A stretch of DNA of 64,000 nt from Ancylomarina euxina (GCF_003863355.1 NZ_QQWG01000012.1:1-64000); one strand, 5' to 3'. Positions 25,582-35,970 are shown, counted from the first letter of the stretch. Notes: a model not told the origin generated them from the sequence alone. A program made the numbers and translations.

Positions 25582-28500
25582 ATGAATTTCATGAAAAATA
25601 TAAATAAACTTAGAAAATTAACACACGGAGTACTCTTGCTTGTGTTTATGTTTTCGTCGAGTCTAATTTTTGCCCAAGGCAAAACAATTAGTGGCGTTGT
25701 AAATGACGCTTCAGGTATTAGCTTACCTGGTGTAAGTATTCTTGAAAAAGGAACAACTAACGGTACGTCAACAGATATTGATGGTAAATTTAGTTTACAG
25801 GTTGGTGTAAAAGCTCAGTTGGTTGTTTCTTTTATTGGTTTTAAATCACAAGTGATAAGTGTTGGCAGTCAAACAAACCTAATCATTGCACTTGAAGAAG
25901 ATACGCAACAACTGGATCAGGTAGTAGTAGTAGGTTACGGTAAAAAGAATATTAAGGATGTTACCGGTGCCATTGTTTCAGTAAAATCTGACGAATTAGC
26001 CAAATCTCCAGTAGCAAATTTCGATCAGGCTTTAGCTGGACGTATGGCTGGTGTACAAGTTATGGCGTCTGATGGAACACCTGGTTCTGGAATGCAAATT
26101 GTAATTCGTGGGGGTAACTCGGTAACAGGTGATAATTCACCCTTATATGTTGTTGATGGCATACCTATGGAAAGTTTCGATCCAGGTACTATTAATACAA
26201 GTGATATTGAAAGTTTTGATGTGTTAAAGGATGCATCCGCAACAGCAATTTACGGATCTCGTGGAGCAAATGGTGTAGTAATTATTAACACTAAAGGTGG
26301 TAAAGAAGGTCCTACACGTATTAATGTAAGAAGTTCTATGGGAATTCAATGGGTTCCTAATCGTGTCGATGTGATGGGAGCCTACGATTTTGTTAAAATG
26401 CAAGAAGAAATTGCAACTGGACAAGGTGGTACTTACTTGGAAACATTTAACGAGCATTGGGTTGATCCTGAATTGTATCGTAACACAAAATCTACTAATT
26501 GGCAGGATAAAATTTTCCGTGAAGCCATCATTCATAACCATAATGTGAATATGAGTGGAGGTAATGATAAAACAAAACATTATGCTTCTATTGATTTCTT
26601 AAACCAGGAAGGTACCATGATTCATACGGGCTATCAAAAGTATAATGGAAGTCTGAAGTTAAATCATAAACTGACTGATAAAATTAAGATTGGTTTTAAT
26701 GTGAACTACTCTCATATTAAGCAGGAGGGGGAACAAGTTTCAGGAAACAATCGTGTAAGTATCATTAAGGATGCTATTTCTTTCCGACCTGTGAATCCTG
26801 TTAATGATGATGGTATGGAAGGTGGAATAGATCCGGATGATAGAAATAATCTGCGTTTTAATCCTGTAAAAACGCTTTCTAATACTGATCGTGTTAAAGA
26901 ATTGGATGTATTTAGAGCAAATTTAACAGGTGACTTCGAATTAGCTAAAGGATTAAGTCTTCGTATGAATGGTGGCTATGTAACTGACCAGCGTCGTGAG
27001 TCCTTGTTTCAAGGGAAAGATACCTACGAAGGAACTTATGGTATTAAAGGAATAAATGGTCGATTGACAGACCGTCGTTATTACATTCTGTCTTCTTCAA
27101 ATGTCTTAAATTATAAGAAAACGTTTTCAGGTGGGCATAAGTTTGATGCTTTGCTTGGTCATGAAATGTCTTCAAGAACTTATGACTCTTTTGTATCAGC
27201 AAATACTTTAATGCCTATCGAGACTTTGGGTGTTGATGGTTTGGAGTTGGGTACTGCTCCTCTTCTACCAACGTCTTATAAGGGGAAAAGTACAATGATT
27301 TCTTATTTTTCTCGTTTAGATTATTCTTTCAGAGAAAAGTATTTGTTTGGTGCTACTATGCGTGCCGACGGATCTTCAAGATTTTTAGGCAATAATAAAT
27401 GGGGATATTTTCCTTCGGTATCTTTCGCATGGCGAATGATTGAAGAGTCATTTATTCAAGATATGAATGTTTTCTCAAACTTAAAGCTAAGAGCTGGTTG
27501 GGGTGAGACTGGAAATAATAAAGTTGGTGATTATAGTGCTTTTTCCCAGATGGGTGTAGGTGAGTATAGCGGTTACGAATTTGGTGGCGTTTATCAGAAA
27601 GGTGTTGAGCATCAGAATGTAGCAGATAAGGATTTGAAATGGGAAACGACTATTCAGTATAATTTAGGATTAGATGCTGCTTTCTTCGATAACCGTTTGA
27701 GTTTAACCTTAGATGTGTATAAGAAGAATACAAAAGATCTTTTGATTAAAGCTGACCTTTCGCCAAGTACTGGCTTTAGAAATGCCTGGAGAAATATTGG
27801 TGAAGTTGAGAATAAAGGACTTGAATTTGGTTTTAACTCGCGTAATGTCGAGAATGATAATTTTAAGTGGTCTACTTCATTCAATATCTCGTTTAATAGA
27901 AATAAATGTATCGCCTTAAATGATGGTCAGACGGACTTACCTTGGAATGCAGATTATTATTTCAAATATAATGAATATGAGTACCTAACAAGAGTAGGAC
28001 AGTCAGTAGGACAAATTTACGGTGTCATATCCGATGGTTTATATCAGGTTGAAGACTTTAATTATGTAAATGGAACAGGTTATGTATTGAAAACTGGTGT
28101 TCCAAACAATGGAAACAAACAAGTGATTCCTGGTTCAGTTAAGCATAAAGACTTAAATGGCGATGGGACGATAAATGAAAAAGATCGTACCGTAATTGGT
28201 AATCCTTTACCAAAACATTTTGGAGGTATCACCAATAATTTCAGTTATAAAGGATTCGATTTATCTGTTTTCTTTCAGTGGTCTTACGGTAATGATGTTT
28301 TAAATGCCAATCGTATCGATTTTGAAAATCCTGAGTTGAGAAGCAACTTTAATTACTATGCTTCAGTTTCTGATCGTTATACCCCAAATAATCCAACCAA
28401 TGATATTCACATTATTCGTGGAGAGAATAATGTCTTAGGAGGCCCAGCGGCAGGAAATATGGTATCGTCAAGTATTGTTGAGGATGGTTCATTTATAAGA

Positions 28501-28731
28501 TTAAAGACGATTAGTTTAGCTTATAATTTTACTAAAAATTTATTGAAAAAGACGATGTTTAAAAAGGCTCGTGTGTATGTGGCTGGTCAGAATTTATTAA
28601 CATTTACAAATTATAGTGGGTTTGATCCAGAGGTTTCTGTAGGAAAATATGGCGCCTTAACTCCAGGATTGGATTACTCAGCTTACCCTATGAGCTCAAC
28701 TGTAACATTTGGTGTTGAGTTAGGTTTTTAA
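25582..28731 (+). CDS. SusC/RagA family TonB-linked outer membrane protein
   Basis: This 1049-aa protein has a signal peptide ending in IFAQG, an N-terminal carboxypeptidase-regulatory-like beta-sandwich (about 32-110), a plug with VVVVGYGKKNIKDVTGA and SPLYVVDGIPM, and a long beta-barrel ending in the aromatic FGVELGF. It would import glycosaminoglycan oligosaccharides across the outer membrane using TonB energy, as a pair with the SusD protein encoded next. An alternative start three codons downstream (25591) is possible. Confidence 0.96.
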   Translation: MNFMKNINKLRKLTHGVLLLVFMFSSSLIFAQGKTISGVVNDASGISLPGVSILEKGTTNGTSTDIDGKFSLQVGVKAQLVVSFIGFKSQVISVGSQTNLIIALEEDTQQLDQVVVVGYGKKNIKDVTGAIVSVKSDELAKSPVANFDQALAGRMAGVQVMASDGTPGSGMQIVIRGGNSVTGDNSPLYVVDGIPMESFDPGTINTSDIESFDVLKDASATAIYGSRGANGVVIINTKGGKEGPTRINVRSSMGIQWVPNRVDVMGAYDFVKMQEEIATGQGGTYLETFNEHWVDPELYRNTKSTNWQDKIFREAIIHNHNVNMSGGNDKTKHYASIDFLNQEGTMIHTGYQKYNGSLKLNHKLTDKIKIGFNVNYSHIKQEGEQVSGNNRVSIIKDAISFRPVNPVNDDGMEGGIDPDDRNNLRFNPVKTLSNTDRVKELDVFRANLTGDFELAKGLSLRMNGGYVTDQRRESLFQGKDTYEGTYGIKGINGRLTDRRYYILSSSNVLNYKKTFSGGHKFDALLGHEMSSRTYDSFVSANTLMPIETLGVDGLELGTAPLLPTSYKGKSTMISYFSRLDYSFREKYLFGATMRADGSSRFLGNNKWGYFPSVSFAWRMIEESFIQDMNVFSNLKLRAGWGETGNNKVGDYSAFSQMGVGEYSGYEFGGVYQKGVEHQNVADKDLKWETTIQYNLGLDAAFFDNRLSLTLDVYKKNTKDLLIKADLSPSTGFRNAWRNIGEVENKGLEFGFNSRNVENDNFKWSTSFNISFNRNKCIALNDGQTDLPWNADYYFKYNEYEYLTRVGQSVGQIYGVISDGLYQVEDFNYVNGTGYVLKTGVPNNGNKQVIPGSVKHKDLNGDGTINEKDRTVIGNPLPKHFGGITNNFSYKGFDLSVFFQWSYGNDVLNANRIDFENPELRSNFNYYASVSDRYTPNNPTNDIHIIRGENNVLGGPAAGNMVSSSIVEDGSFIRLKTISLAYNFTKNLLKKTMFKKARVYVAGQNLLTFTNYSGFDPEVSVGKYGALTPGLDYSAYPMSSTVTFGVELGF

Positions 28732-28770
28732 TTAATGCTATTTGTATATCAATATATAGTATAAAAAACA

Positions 28771-28801
28771 AGGAGCAAGGTTCAAACCTGAGTCTTACTC
28801 C
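28771..28801 (+). other. Intercistronic hairpin between susC and susD
   Basis: AGGTT and AACCT pair inside a larger GGAG/CTCC arrangement. No T-run follows, so it could tune expression or mRNA processing between the two genes. Confidence 0.4.
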
Positions 28802-28816
28802 CTAAAAAAGAATAAA

Positions 28817-30442
28817 ATGAAGATAAATATAAGCTGGATGCTTAGCCTTTCAATATTGTTTTTAGGACTAACATCATGTCACGACGAATTAGATCAGGAG
28901 CCATACTCCTCAATCAGTCCCGAAACTTTTTATAAAAACGAGGCTGAAGCTCGATTGGCACTTGCTGCTGTTTATAGCGATATTGCAAGTGATGCTTTGT
29001 ATGGCAGCCTTTTATCTATGAACTTTACTAATGGAACTGATGAGGCTGTTTATAACAGAACCAATGTGAATTGGTCTGTTGCTCTTTATATGAATAATTC
29101 AAGTACAGTAAATATTGAGAATGCTTGGATGACTTTGTATAAGGGAATTAATTCTGCTAATTATTTTTTAGCAAGAGTTAAAGATTCTGAAATTGAGGAA
29201 GGTATTAAAGCAAAATTATTGGCTGAAGCTCATTTCTTGAGAGCTTTTTATTATTTCGATTTAGTTCGACTATGGGGTGATGTGCCTTTGCGTAAACAGC
29301 CTATAACAGAAGGAAGTGCGGCTAATAATATAGCAAAAACGCCAGCATCAGAAGTTTATGAATTTATTATCGAAGATCTAACATTTGCTTATAAGAACTT
29401 AGCTAATCCAACAGGTGGTACAGCTCAGTATGGCCATGCATCAAGAACTGCAGCTCATGCTTTATTGGCTCGTGTTTATATGACAATGGCAGGTAAACCA
29501 CTTGAACATCAAGATGCTTATCAATTAGCTATTAATCATTGTGATTCTGTTATCAATACTGGATATCACCAATTATTACCAAGTTACAAGCAGGTGTTTT
29601 TAAATGAGATTGAAGATAAAAATGATGATACTGAAGTCATCTTTGAAATTCAGTTTGGAAACTTACGTCCTCAGGGACTTAGGGAAGATGGTCGAATTGG
29701 AAATTTAAATGGAGTTGCCATTGCACTTCCTAAAGCCGATGCAAATGGTAATCTTAACCCATACGCTTATGCTTTTCATTACCCTACAATTACAATGATT
29801 GAAAAGTTTGATTCGTCAATTGATAATCGTTACGAATGGAACATTGCCAATTGGAAGGTCGATAACAAAGGAAAAGTGATTATTCTTAAGGACACAAACA
29901 AAACCAATTGGTATCCAGGTAAATTCCGTCGTGTTGATAAGGTAGACAATGGCGATGGAACTTTTGGATATAAAATTCTTGAAACCGGAGATATCGATAA
30001 GAACTTTACAGGAATTAATTACCCGTACCTGCGTTATTCTGATATTTTGTTGATGAAAGCTGAAGCTTTAAATGAATTGGCTAAGACTGGAGAAGCGATT
30101 CTTTATCTTAATATGGTACGTAATCGTGCTGGCTTGGGAGATATCGCTGCCTCATTGGTAGCTACTCAAGATGATTTCTTTAATGAATTGATGGACGAGA
30201 GAATGAGAGAGTTTTGTTTCGAAGGTATTCGTAAGCATGATTTGATTCGTTGGGGAAGACTTTTAACTAATATGAAAATTCTTGAACAGGATATGATCAA
30301 TTATGGAATTGAACGTTCGTCATGGGCTTATCGTCAATGTGATAATGTTGAAGAGAAGCATAATTTACTTCCAATACCATTGAAAGAGGTCACCATTAAT
30401 CAATTGTTAGATCAGTCAGAACTTTGGAGTGGTTTGGATTAG
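28817..30442 (+). CDS. SusD/RagB family outer membrane lipoprotein
   Basis: The 541-aa lipoprotein (signal LGLTSCHDELD) has the SusD features: an N-terminal DQEPYSSISPETFYKNEAEA region, TPR-like helices (LLAEAHFLRAFYYFDLVRLWGDVPL) and the C-terminal ELMDERMREFCFEGIRKHDLIRWGRL. It would form the lid of the SusC transporter and bind incoming oligosaccharides at the cell surface. Confidence 0.96.
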   Translation: MKINISWMLSLSILFLGLTSCHDELDQEPYSSISPETFYKNEAEARLALAAVYSDIASDALYGSLLSMNFTNGTDEAVYNRTNVNWSVALYMNNSSTVNIENAWMTLYKGINSANYFLARVKDSEIEEGIKAKLLAEAHFLRAFYYFDLVRLWGDVPLRKQPITEGSAANNIAKTPASEVYEFIIEDLTFAYKNLANPTGGTAQYGHASRTAAHALLARVYMTMAGKPLEHQDAYQLAINHCDSVINTGYHQLLPSYKQVFLNEIEDKNDDTEVIFEIQFGNLRPQGLREDGRIGNLNGVAIALPKADANGNLNPYAYAFHYPTITMIEKFDSSIDNRYEWNIANWKVDNKGKVIILKDTNKTNWYPGKFRRVDKVDNGDGTFGYKILETGDIDKNFTGINYPYLRYSDILLMKAEALNELAKTGEAILYLNMVRNRAGLGDIAASLVATQDDFFNELMDERMREFCFEGIRKHDLIRWGRLLTNMKILEQDMINYGIERSSWAYRQCDNVEEKHNLLPIPLKEVTINQLLDQSELWSGLD

Positions 30443-30489
30443 TTGATATACTATTTCTGAACTCCAATTTACCTTTATAAATCTAAGTG

Positions 30490-30516
30490 CATTCCTCTCA
30501 ATTTGTGAGGGGGATG
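30490..30516 (+). other. Hairpin between susD and the GH88 gene
   Basis: CATTCCTCTCA and TGAGGGGGATG form an 11-bp stem with two G-T pairs around ATTTG. There is no T-run, so partial attenuation or processing is more likely than full termination. Confidence 0.4.
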
Positions 30517-30535
30517 AACTTTTGATTGTCAAATT

Positions 30536-31810
30536 ATGAGAAGAATGTTACAAATTCTAAATAGATCCCTGAGCTTGCTGGCTGTTGGAATGCTACTGAT
30601 AACAGTGCTTTCCTGTAAAAACACAGTCAAATCGTCTCAGACTGCTCAATCTGTTCTTGAAAAAAGAGAGAATTCAATCTTTCAGGAAAAGCTACAAATC
30701 AATATTGAAAACGAATTGAACCTTTGTGAGGATCAATTAAAAAAGTCAGTGGCTTTAAATACCGATTACAATACACATCCTCGTTTAATCGAATCTGGCG
30801 ATAAGCATTGGAAAATGCCAAAGAATGACGTTTTGGTTTGGACTGTTGGTTTTTATCCTGGTATTCTTTGGCAGATGTATGAAACCACTCAGGATGAATA
30901 TTGGAAAGAGGAAGCTTTGAAAAGAACCTTGCCTCTAGAGCCCTATAAAGATAACTGTGAGCACCACGATGTGGGATTCATGATGTATTGCTCATATGGA
31001 CAAGCCTATCGTTTAACTGGGAATAAAGAATATCGTGATATTTTGATTCAATCTGCAAAGTCATTAATATCAAGATATAATCCTAAAGTGGGAACCATAA
31101 AGTCATGGTCGAATGAATTACATCCTCAGTGGAAGCAGCACATCACGATTATTGATAATATGTTGAATCTTGAATTGTTGTTTTGGGCTTCGAAAGAGAC
31201 TGGAGATCCCGTTTATAGAGATATTGCTATTAAGCATGCAGAAACGACTATGAAACATCATTTTAGAAATGATTTTTCATGTTATCATGTGGTAGAATAC
31301 GACCAGAATACGGGTGTAGTTCGAAACCGAAACACCTCGCAAGGTTTTGCTGACGAGAGTGTTTGGGCAAGGGGGCAAGCTTGGGCTGTATATGGTTACA
31401 CTATGGTATATCGTGAAACAGGTGATCCCAAATTTTTGAATTTTGTAAAGAAAGTTTCAGAACGTTATATTGCAGGTCTTCCAGCGGATTATATTCCTTA
31501 CTGGGATTTTAACTTAACTGGTAAAGAGGGAGAGCCTCGTGATGCTTCGGCGGCCGCTGTTGCTGCTTCAGGTTTGGTCGAACTGAGTGCTTTGGTAAAA
31601 ACAGCCGAACTGAAAAAGCGTTATTGTGCTGCTGCTGATGGAATTATAAATTCATTGGCTTCGTCAGCCTATTCGGCTAAAGGCGTGAATGATGCATTTT
31701 TACTTCACAGTACAGGCGCTAAGCCACAAGGACATGAAATTGATGTAGCTTTAGTTTATGCTGACTATTATTATCTTGAGGCTTTATTAAGACGTAAAAC
31801 GCTAAAGTAA
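30536..31810 (+). CDS. GH88 unsaturated glucuronyl hydrolase (lipoprotein)
   Basis: This 424-aa protein has a lipoprotein signal (ITVLSCKN). The two aspartates known to be essential in GH88 are present as D145 in HHDVGFMMY and D207 in IIDNMLNL, 62 residues apart against 61 in the Bacillus enzyme. It would hydrolyse the 4,5-unsaturated uronic acid from lyase-derived disaccharides, releasing the substrate of KduI. It lies 93 bp after susD and before a strong terminator. A second GH88 is encoded at 42331-43542. Confidence 0.94.
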   Translation: MRRMLQILNRSLSLLAVGMLLITVLSCKNTVKSSQTAQSVLEKRENSIFQEKLQINIENELNLCEDQLKKSVALNTDYNTHPRLIESGDKHWKMPKNDVLVWTVGFYPGILWQMYETTQDEYWKEEALKRTLPLEPYKDNCEHHDVGFMMYCSYGQAYRLTGNKEYRDILIQSAKSLISRYNPKVGTIKSWSNELHPQWKQHITIIDNMLNLELLFWASKETGDPVYRDIAIKHAETTMKHHFRNDFSCYHVVEYDQNTGVVRNRNTSQGFADESVWARGQAWAVYGYTMVYRETGDPKFLNFVKKVSERYIAGLPADYIPYWDFNLTGKEGEPRDASAAAVAASGLVELSALVKTAELKKRYCAAADGIINSLASSAYSAKGVNDAFLLHSTGAKPQGHEIDVALVYADYYYLEALLRRKTLK

Positions 31811-31856
31811 AAATATAATCTGCCTTATGGGTAGTTTAGTTTTCAATAATATTGAG

Positions 31857-31893
31857 GCTCCTTAAGGTTTGGAAAACTTTAAGGAGCTTTTTT
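31857..31893 (+). terminator. Strong intrinsic terminator after the susCD-GH88 operon
   Basis: GCTCCTTAAGGTTT and AAACTTTAAGGAGC form a 14-bp stem with one G-T pair, followed by TTTTTTC. Confidence 0.9.
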
Positions 31894-32034
31894 CTTTAGA
31901 ATGAGAACAGCTAGTAGTCAATTTATTGATTTTACTGCCTTTCTATCGAAAAGGAATTGTTATTTTTAAGCAGTTTTTAAGTTTGAATTTTTTTAATCAA
32001 AGCTTCTATAGACAATTACTGTTGAATTACCAAA

Positions 32035-34953
32035 ATGAAGATTATTAAATATATATCCCTTGTTTTCTTATTTTTTGCCTTTTCAGGATCTGGCTTTTCT
32101 AATAATGGAACGCTACGATTCCATAAATTGAACACGGTAGATGGTTTGAATTCTAATGTGGTTTATGCATTATTTCAAGACTCTCATGGATTTATATGGA
32201 TGGGCACCAAAGAAGGAATTAACCGATATGATGGTTATAGCATCCGTTCTTTCTCGTTACCTTTTGAGTCTTATAAAAATATTGCACATCAAAGAATCAA
32301 TTCTATTTGTGAAGATCAGTTGGGCTATATTTGGCTAGGGACACCCAATGGTATCATCCAAATGGATGCCTTTTCCGGGAAAATGATCCATTATTCTTTG
32401 CCATATGAAACCAAAGCTTCTCAATCTCAATATGTCAATTCGATTGTTATATCTAATCAAAATGAAATTTGGGTAGGGACAAGAAATGGCTTGTACCTTT
32501 TTAATCAGGAAAATAAAGAATTTAATCAATACGAACATTTCCCTTTTAGTAGCAAATCAATTAATTACTCAAAAGGGGAGCGGGTAATTAATGACCTTTG
32601 TTTTGATTCTCAGCAAAATTTATGGATTGCAACGGCGGGTAATGGTTTGACAGTTTTGGATATATCTCTTAAAAAAAAGCGAGTTTTTAAACGATTAAAG
32701 GGGCAGAATATAAGTTCGATCAGTTCTAATTATATTGAATCTATTTATAAAGATAGTAGAGGAACTATGTGGTTGGCAACGTCAAACGGCTTAGGTTATT
32801 ACAATCCTGAAGAAGAAAGTTTCTCGACTTATTGTCATTCTGATAAGATTTCTTATTCTATATTGGATAATAGCGTAACGACGATTGCTGAAGATTTGGA
32901 TGGACAACTTTGGATTGGAAGCAAAAAAGGACTTGATCGCTTTGATAGAATAAGTGGTGAGTTTTATCATTACCAAAATCATCCTTTGCGTCCCGAAAGT
33001 ATCTCTAGCAATACAATTTTGTCTTTATTGGCTGATCGATCAGGGAATTTTTGGGTTGGAAGTATGCAGGGGATCAATTATTTTTATACTAAAAATTTAC
33101 TGTTTGATCTTTATCAGAATATCCCCGATAATAAGAATTCTTTGGTAGATAATACTCTAAGAACTCTTGTTGCTCATCCATCAGGGAAAATTTGGATTGG
33201 GAGTCTTAAAGACGGGATTAATAGTTTTGATCCGAAAACACAGAATTTTTTATCCTATCGGATGGAATATGGAACCGAACGATGGAAGAGACACAATGCT
33301 ATTCGTACTGCATATGTTGATAGGGAGAATAAACTTTTTTTTGGTACCGATGGGGGAGTCCTGCTTTATAATCGTGTGAAAAATTGTTTTGAAAACTTCG
33401 ATGCACAAGGGAAAATAATTTTCAAGAAGGGTGTTTTTGAAATTATGCAAGACAGCCATGGTTATTATTGGTTTGCTGAAATTGATAAAGGACTTTGGAG
33501 ATGGCATCCGTCTAAGGGTGAAACTCAGCTTTACAAAAAAGACTCTGTCAGTGGACTGATTAGTACTAATCTAAAAGTGATGCACCAAACTTCTGATGGA
33601 GATATTTGGGTTGGAACCCATATGAAAGGCTTATGCAAATTGCCATATGGACAAACTAAATTTATAAGTTATAAGCATTCTGAAAAATCTAGAAGCTTAA
33701 GTAATAATAGTGTGTATGCGATTTTCGAAGATTCTAAAAAGAACTTGTGGATAGGGACTGGCAGTGGCTTAAATAAATACAATAAGCTTAATGAGTCATT
33801 TGATATTATAGGAGTCAAAGAAGGTCTTGCAGGTAAAGTGGTTCTTAGCATTCAGGAAGATAGCTTAGGACGATTGTGGCTAGGGACTAATAAGGGCTTA
33901 TCTTGTTTTGATGTAGAAAAACAGCAAGTCGCTAATTTTTATCAGGAAGATGGTTTGCAAGGGAATATCTTTGAATATAAGGTGGCTTGTAAACACTTTG
34001 GTGGACAATTGTATTTTGGAGGCAATAATGGACTGAATGCCTTTAATCCTATGGATTTTAAAATGAACACTTATCTACCCAATTTGCAGTTTATTCAAGT
34101 CTCTTCTTCTAGAGGGATCGTAAATATAAGTCGTGATTTGTCAGTTTATGATAATGATATTGAGAAGATTAGGATTGATGATTCGGAACGAAATGTTAGT
34201 GTTGAACTGACTTCGGATTCTTATGTAGAAGCATATAAAAATACGTATGTATATAGAATATTACCACAAGATTCAACTTGGAAGCCTTTAGACTTATCAA
34301 AGCATAAAATAGAACTACCTGCACTAGAGGTTGGAGATCATTCTTTAGCGGTCAAGGTTTCGAATAATCATATGAAGTGGAGTCCTAAAGTTAAAGTTCT
34401 ACAGATTGAGGTGAGTCGAGATTGGAGTAAAAATAGTGGACTATTGTATGGGCTTCTCATTTCATCCGTTTTGATACTGATTGTTTGGCTAAGGAAGTCA
34501 CGATTTAGAATGATCCAAACGAAAAAGTACAATACACAACAGCAAGATAAAAAAACGATAAAGAACATTTCTCGTGTGAAAGTTTCAGCTAAAGATGTAT
34601 CAGAATGGGCTGAGTCCACAAAACAGCTTATGGATTTTATGAGAGAGACATTGCTTTATAGAGATAAGCGCCTTACAAAAGGACAGTTAGCTGTTCAGAT
34701 TGGATGGACTGAAGTCTATTTATCCAGCACTCTTCGTGAAGGTTTAGAGAGCAATTTCAACGATTTTATAAACTCATTTAGAGTTGAAGATGTCAAGGAG
34801 AGGTTAAAAGACCCGCGAAGTAGAGACTTCACTTTGATTGCAATAGCAGAGGAATGTGGCTTTAATTCTAAAACCTCATTTTATAGAACTTTTAAAAAGT
34901 TTACTGATTTGACACCTAGTGAGTATCTAGAACAAATAGATCCAGAAGCTTAA
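32035..34953 (+). CDS. Membrane propeller-AraC regulator without kinase or receiver domains
   Basis: The 972-aa protein starts with a signal peptide and a periplasmic propeller sensor of the HTCS type (WMGTKEGINRYDGYS, WIGSKKGLDRFDR and similar blades), followed by a Y_Y_Y-like domain and a membrane span at about 800-817. Only about 50 residues separate the span from a C-terminal AraC helix-turn-helix (about 870-965, with IAIAEECGFNSKTSFYRTFKKFTDLTPSEYL). There is no HisKA, ATPase or receiver module, so signalling would be direct across the membrane. It lies between the surface operon and the minus-strand enzyme cluster, which it may regulate. Confidence 0.9.
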   Translation: MKIIKYISLVFLFFAFSGSGFSNNGTLRFHKLNTVDGLNSNVVYALFQDSHGFIWMGTKEGINRYDGYSIRSFSLPFESYKNIAHQRINSICEDQLGYIWLGTPNGIIQMDAFSGKMIHYSLPYETKASQSQYVNSIVISNQNEIWVGTRNGLYLFNQENKEFNQYEHFPFSSKSINYSKGERVINDLCFDSQQNLWIATAGNGLTVLDISLKKKRVFKRLKGQNISSISSNYIESIYKDSRGTMWLATSNGLGYYNPEEESFSTYCHSDKISYSILDNSVTTIAEDLDGQLWIGSKKGLDRFDRISGEFYHYQNHPLRPESISSNTILSLLADRSGNFWVGSMQGINYFYTKNLLFDLYQNIPDNKNSLVDNTLRTLVAHPSGKIWIGSLKDGINSFDPKTQNFLSYRMEYGTERWKRHNAIRTAYVDRENKLFFGTDGGVLLYNRVKNCFENFDAQGKIIFKKGVFEIMQDSHGYYWFAEIDKGLWRWHPSKGETQLYKKDSVSGLISTNLKVMHQTSDGDIWVGTHMKGLCKLPYGQTKFISYKHSEKSRSLSNNSVYAIFEDSKKNLWIGTGSGLNKYNKLNESFDIIGVKEGLAGKVVLSIQEDSLGRLWLGTNKGLSCFDVEKQQVANFYQEDGLQGNIFEYKVACKHFGGQLYFGGNNGLNAFNPMDFKMNTYLPNLQFIQVSSSRGIVNISRDLSVYDNDIEKIRIDDSERNVSVELTSDSYVEAYKNTYVYRILPQDSTWKPLDLSKHKIELPALEVGDHSLAVKVSNNHMKWSPKVKVLQIEVSRDWSKNSGLLYGLLISSVLILIVWLRKSRFRMIQTKKYNTQQQDKKTIKNISRVKVSAKDVSEWAESTKQLMDFMRETLLYRDKRLTKGQLAVQIGWTEVYLSSTLREGLESNFNDFINSFRVEDVKERLKDPRSRDFTLIAIAEECGFNSKTSFYRTFKKFTDLTPSEYLEQIDPEA

Positions 34954-34991
34954 ATTAAAACCTTTCCCAGTTTGCCTATAAATATTGAAAG

Positions 34992-35028
34992 CATAAGTTT
35001 CAAATAGTGAGTTTGGAACTTATGTTTT
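34992..35028 (+). terminator. Terminator between convergent genes
   Basis: CATAAGTT and its complement pair across a loop of about 17 nt, followed by TTTTGT on the plus strand. It separates the regulator gene from the convergent DUF1961-like gene and could act in both directions. Confidence 0.55.
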
Positions 35029-35053
35029 GTATTATCGGAGTGTGATTCGTGAT

Positions 35054-35899
35054 TTACTCCTTCAATTCAAAAATATGGTAGTTGTCATAAAAACCTCTGG
35101 CTGGAACCATTAGACGTATTGCTGTTTGTCCTGCACCCAGAGGGGCGTCGTTCTCGATATCTTTATATTGAAAGACCAGTTTATCATCAATTCTGAACTC
35201 TATTTGATCCTTCCACTTGATCACTTTCATATGATGCTTGCCAATTAGGTCTTTAATGCTGTAGTCTTCTCCCTTTATCACCAAACGACGTCCCGGGCAT
35301 TTTCGCAAGTTAGCCGTACCACGTTTGGGTGCCAAAAATGAAATGCGGTAATTGTAAATATCGCCTTTGGTGTACTGGGCCGCTAGTCCACAACGTGGTT
35401 TTAACGCAGGATCGAAAACATCTTCACCTTTTGTTCCTGTGGCTGAAAACATGATCATGTGTAAAGGATAGGGAATGGGGCTTTGAAAATCAAATTCTAT
35501 CACGTAGTTTTCAGGTGTAATTGTATTGTTCCAGAACACGAGGTGACCACCACGAAATGTTTTACCTTTTTTATAGATTGGATACAATTCTGGTTCGGCT
35601 TTCCTAGCCAAATCATCCACATAATATTGATACCATTTTTTAGTTCCTTCTTCAAATACCAGTTTACCTTTTTTCATTCTGTGATTTACCTTCTTGTGGT
35701 AGTGCGAATAAAGTTCCAAACGACCTTTTTTAATTCTGGCTATGCCAGGTCCTTCCATCACCCAATCATCCAATGATGTCTTGTTTTCGAAATCGCATTG
35801 GTAAACCAATTGTTTCTGTTTGCCTATTTCGAGGGATTCCTGAGTCCATGCGGTGAATGTCATTAGGCATATATACATAAGCAGTAGGTGTTTTTTCAT
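35054..35899 (-). CDS. DUF1961-like exported protein (concanavalin-like fold expected)
   Basis: The 281-aa protein has a signal peptide (MYICLMTFTAWTQ) followed by QCDFENKTSLDDWVMEGPG, GGHLVFWNNTITPENYVIEFDFQS and a C-terminal KVIKWKDQIEFRIDDKLVF segment. I associate this pattern with DUF1961, a LamG-like family found in polysaccharide loci. No glycoside hydrolase catalytic pair was recognised, so binding or an undefined enzymatic role is possible. It is the last gene of a minus-strand series with two sulfatases and a PL8 lyase. Confidence 0.65.
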   Translation of the reverse strand: MKKHLLLMYICLMTFTAWTQESLEIGKQKQLVYQCDFENKTSLDDWVMEGPGIARIKKGRLELYSHYHKKVNHRMKKGKLVFEEGTKKWYQYYVDDLARKAEPELYPIYKKGKTFRGGHLVFWNNTITPENYVIEFDFQSPIPYPLHMIMFSATGTKGEDVFDPALKPRCGLAAQYTKGDIYNYRISFLAPKRGTANLRKCPGRRLVIKGEDYSIKDLIGKHHMKVIKWKDQIEFRIDDKLVFQYKDIENDAPLGAGQTAIRLMVPARGFYDNYHIFELKE

Positions 35900-35922
35900 G
35901 CTTTTATGTCAAAGGTGATCTG

Positions 35923-35958
35923 AAAAAAGGAGTTGATATATGAATAACCAGCTCCTTT
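35923..35958 (-). terminator. Terminator after the distal sulfatase gene
   Basis: On the minus strand AAAGGAG and CTCCTTT pair across a loop of about 19 nt and are followed by a run of T residues. It may partly separate the DUF1961-like gene from the sulfatase. Confidence 0.5.
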
Positions 35959-35970
35959 TAGTTCATTTAT

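Noticed and set aside
26224-26580. 118-codon minus-strand frame inside susC
   Set aside because: It is antisense to the conserved plug and early barrel of SusC; the low-complexity cysteine/threonine composition is typical of a shadow frame.
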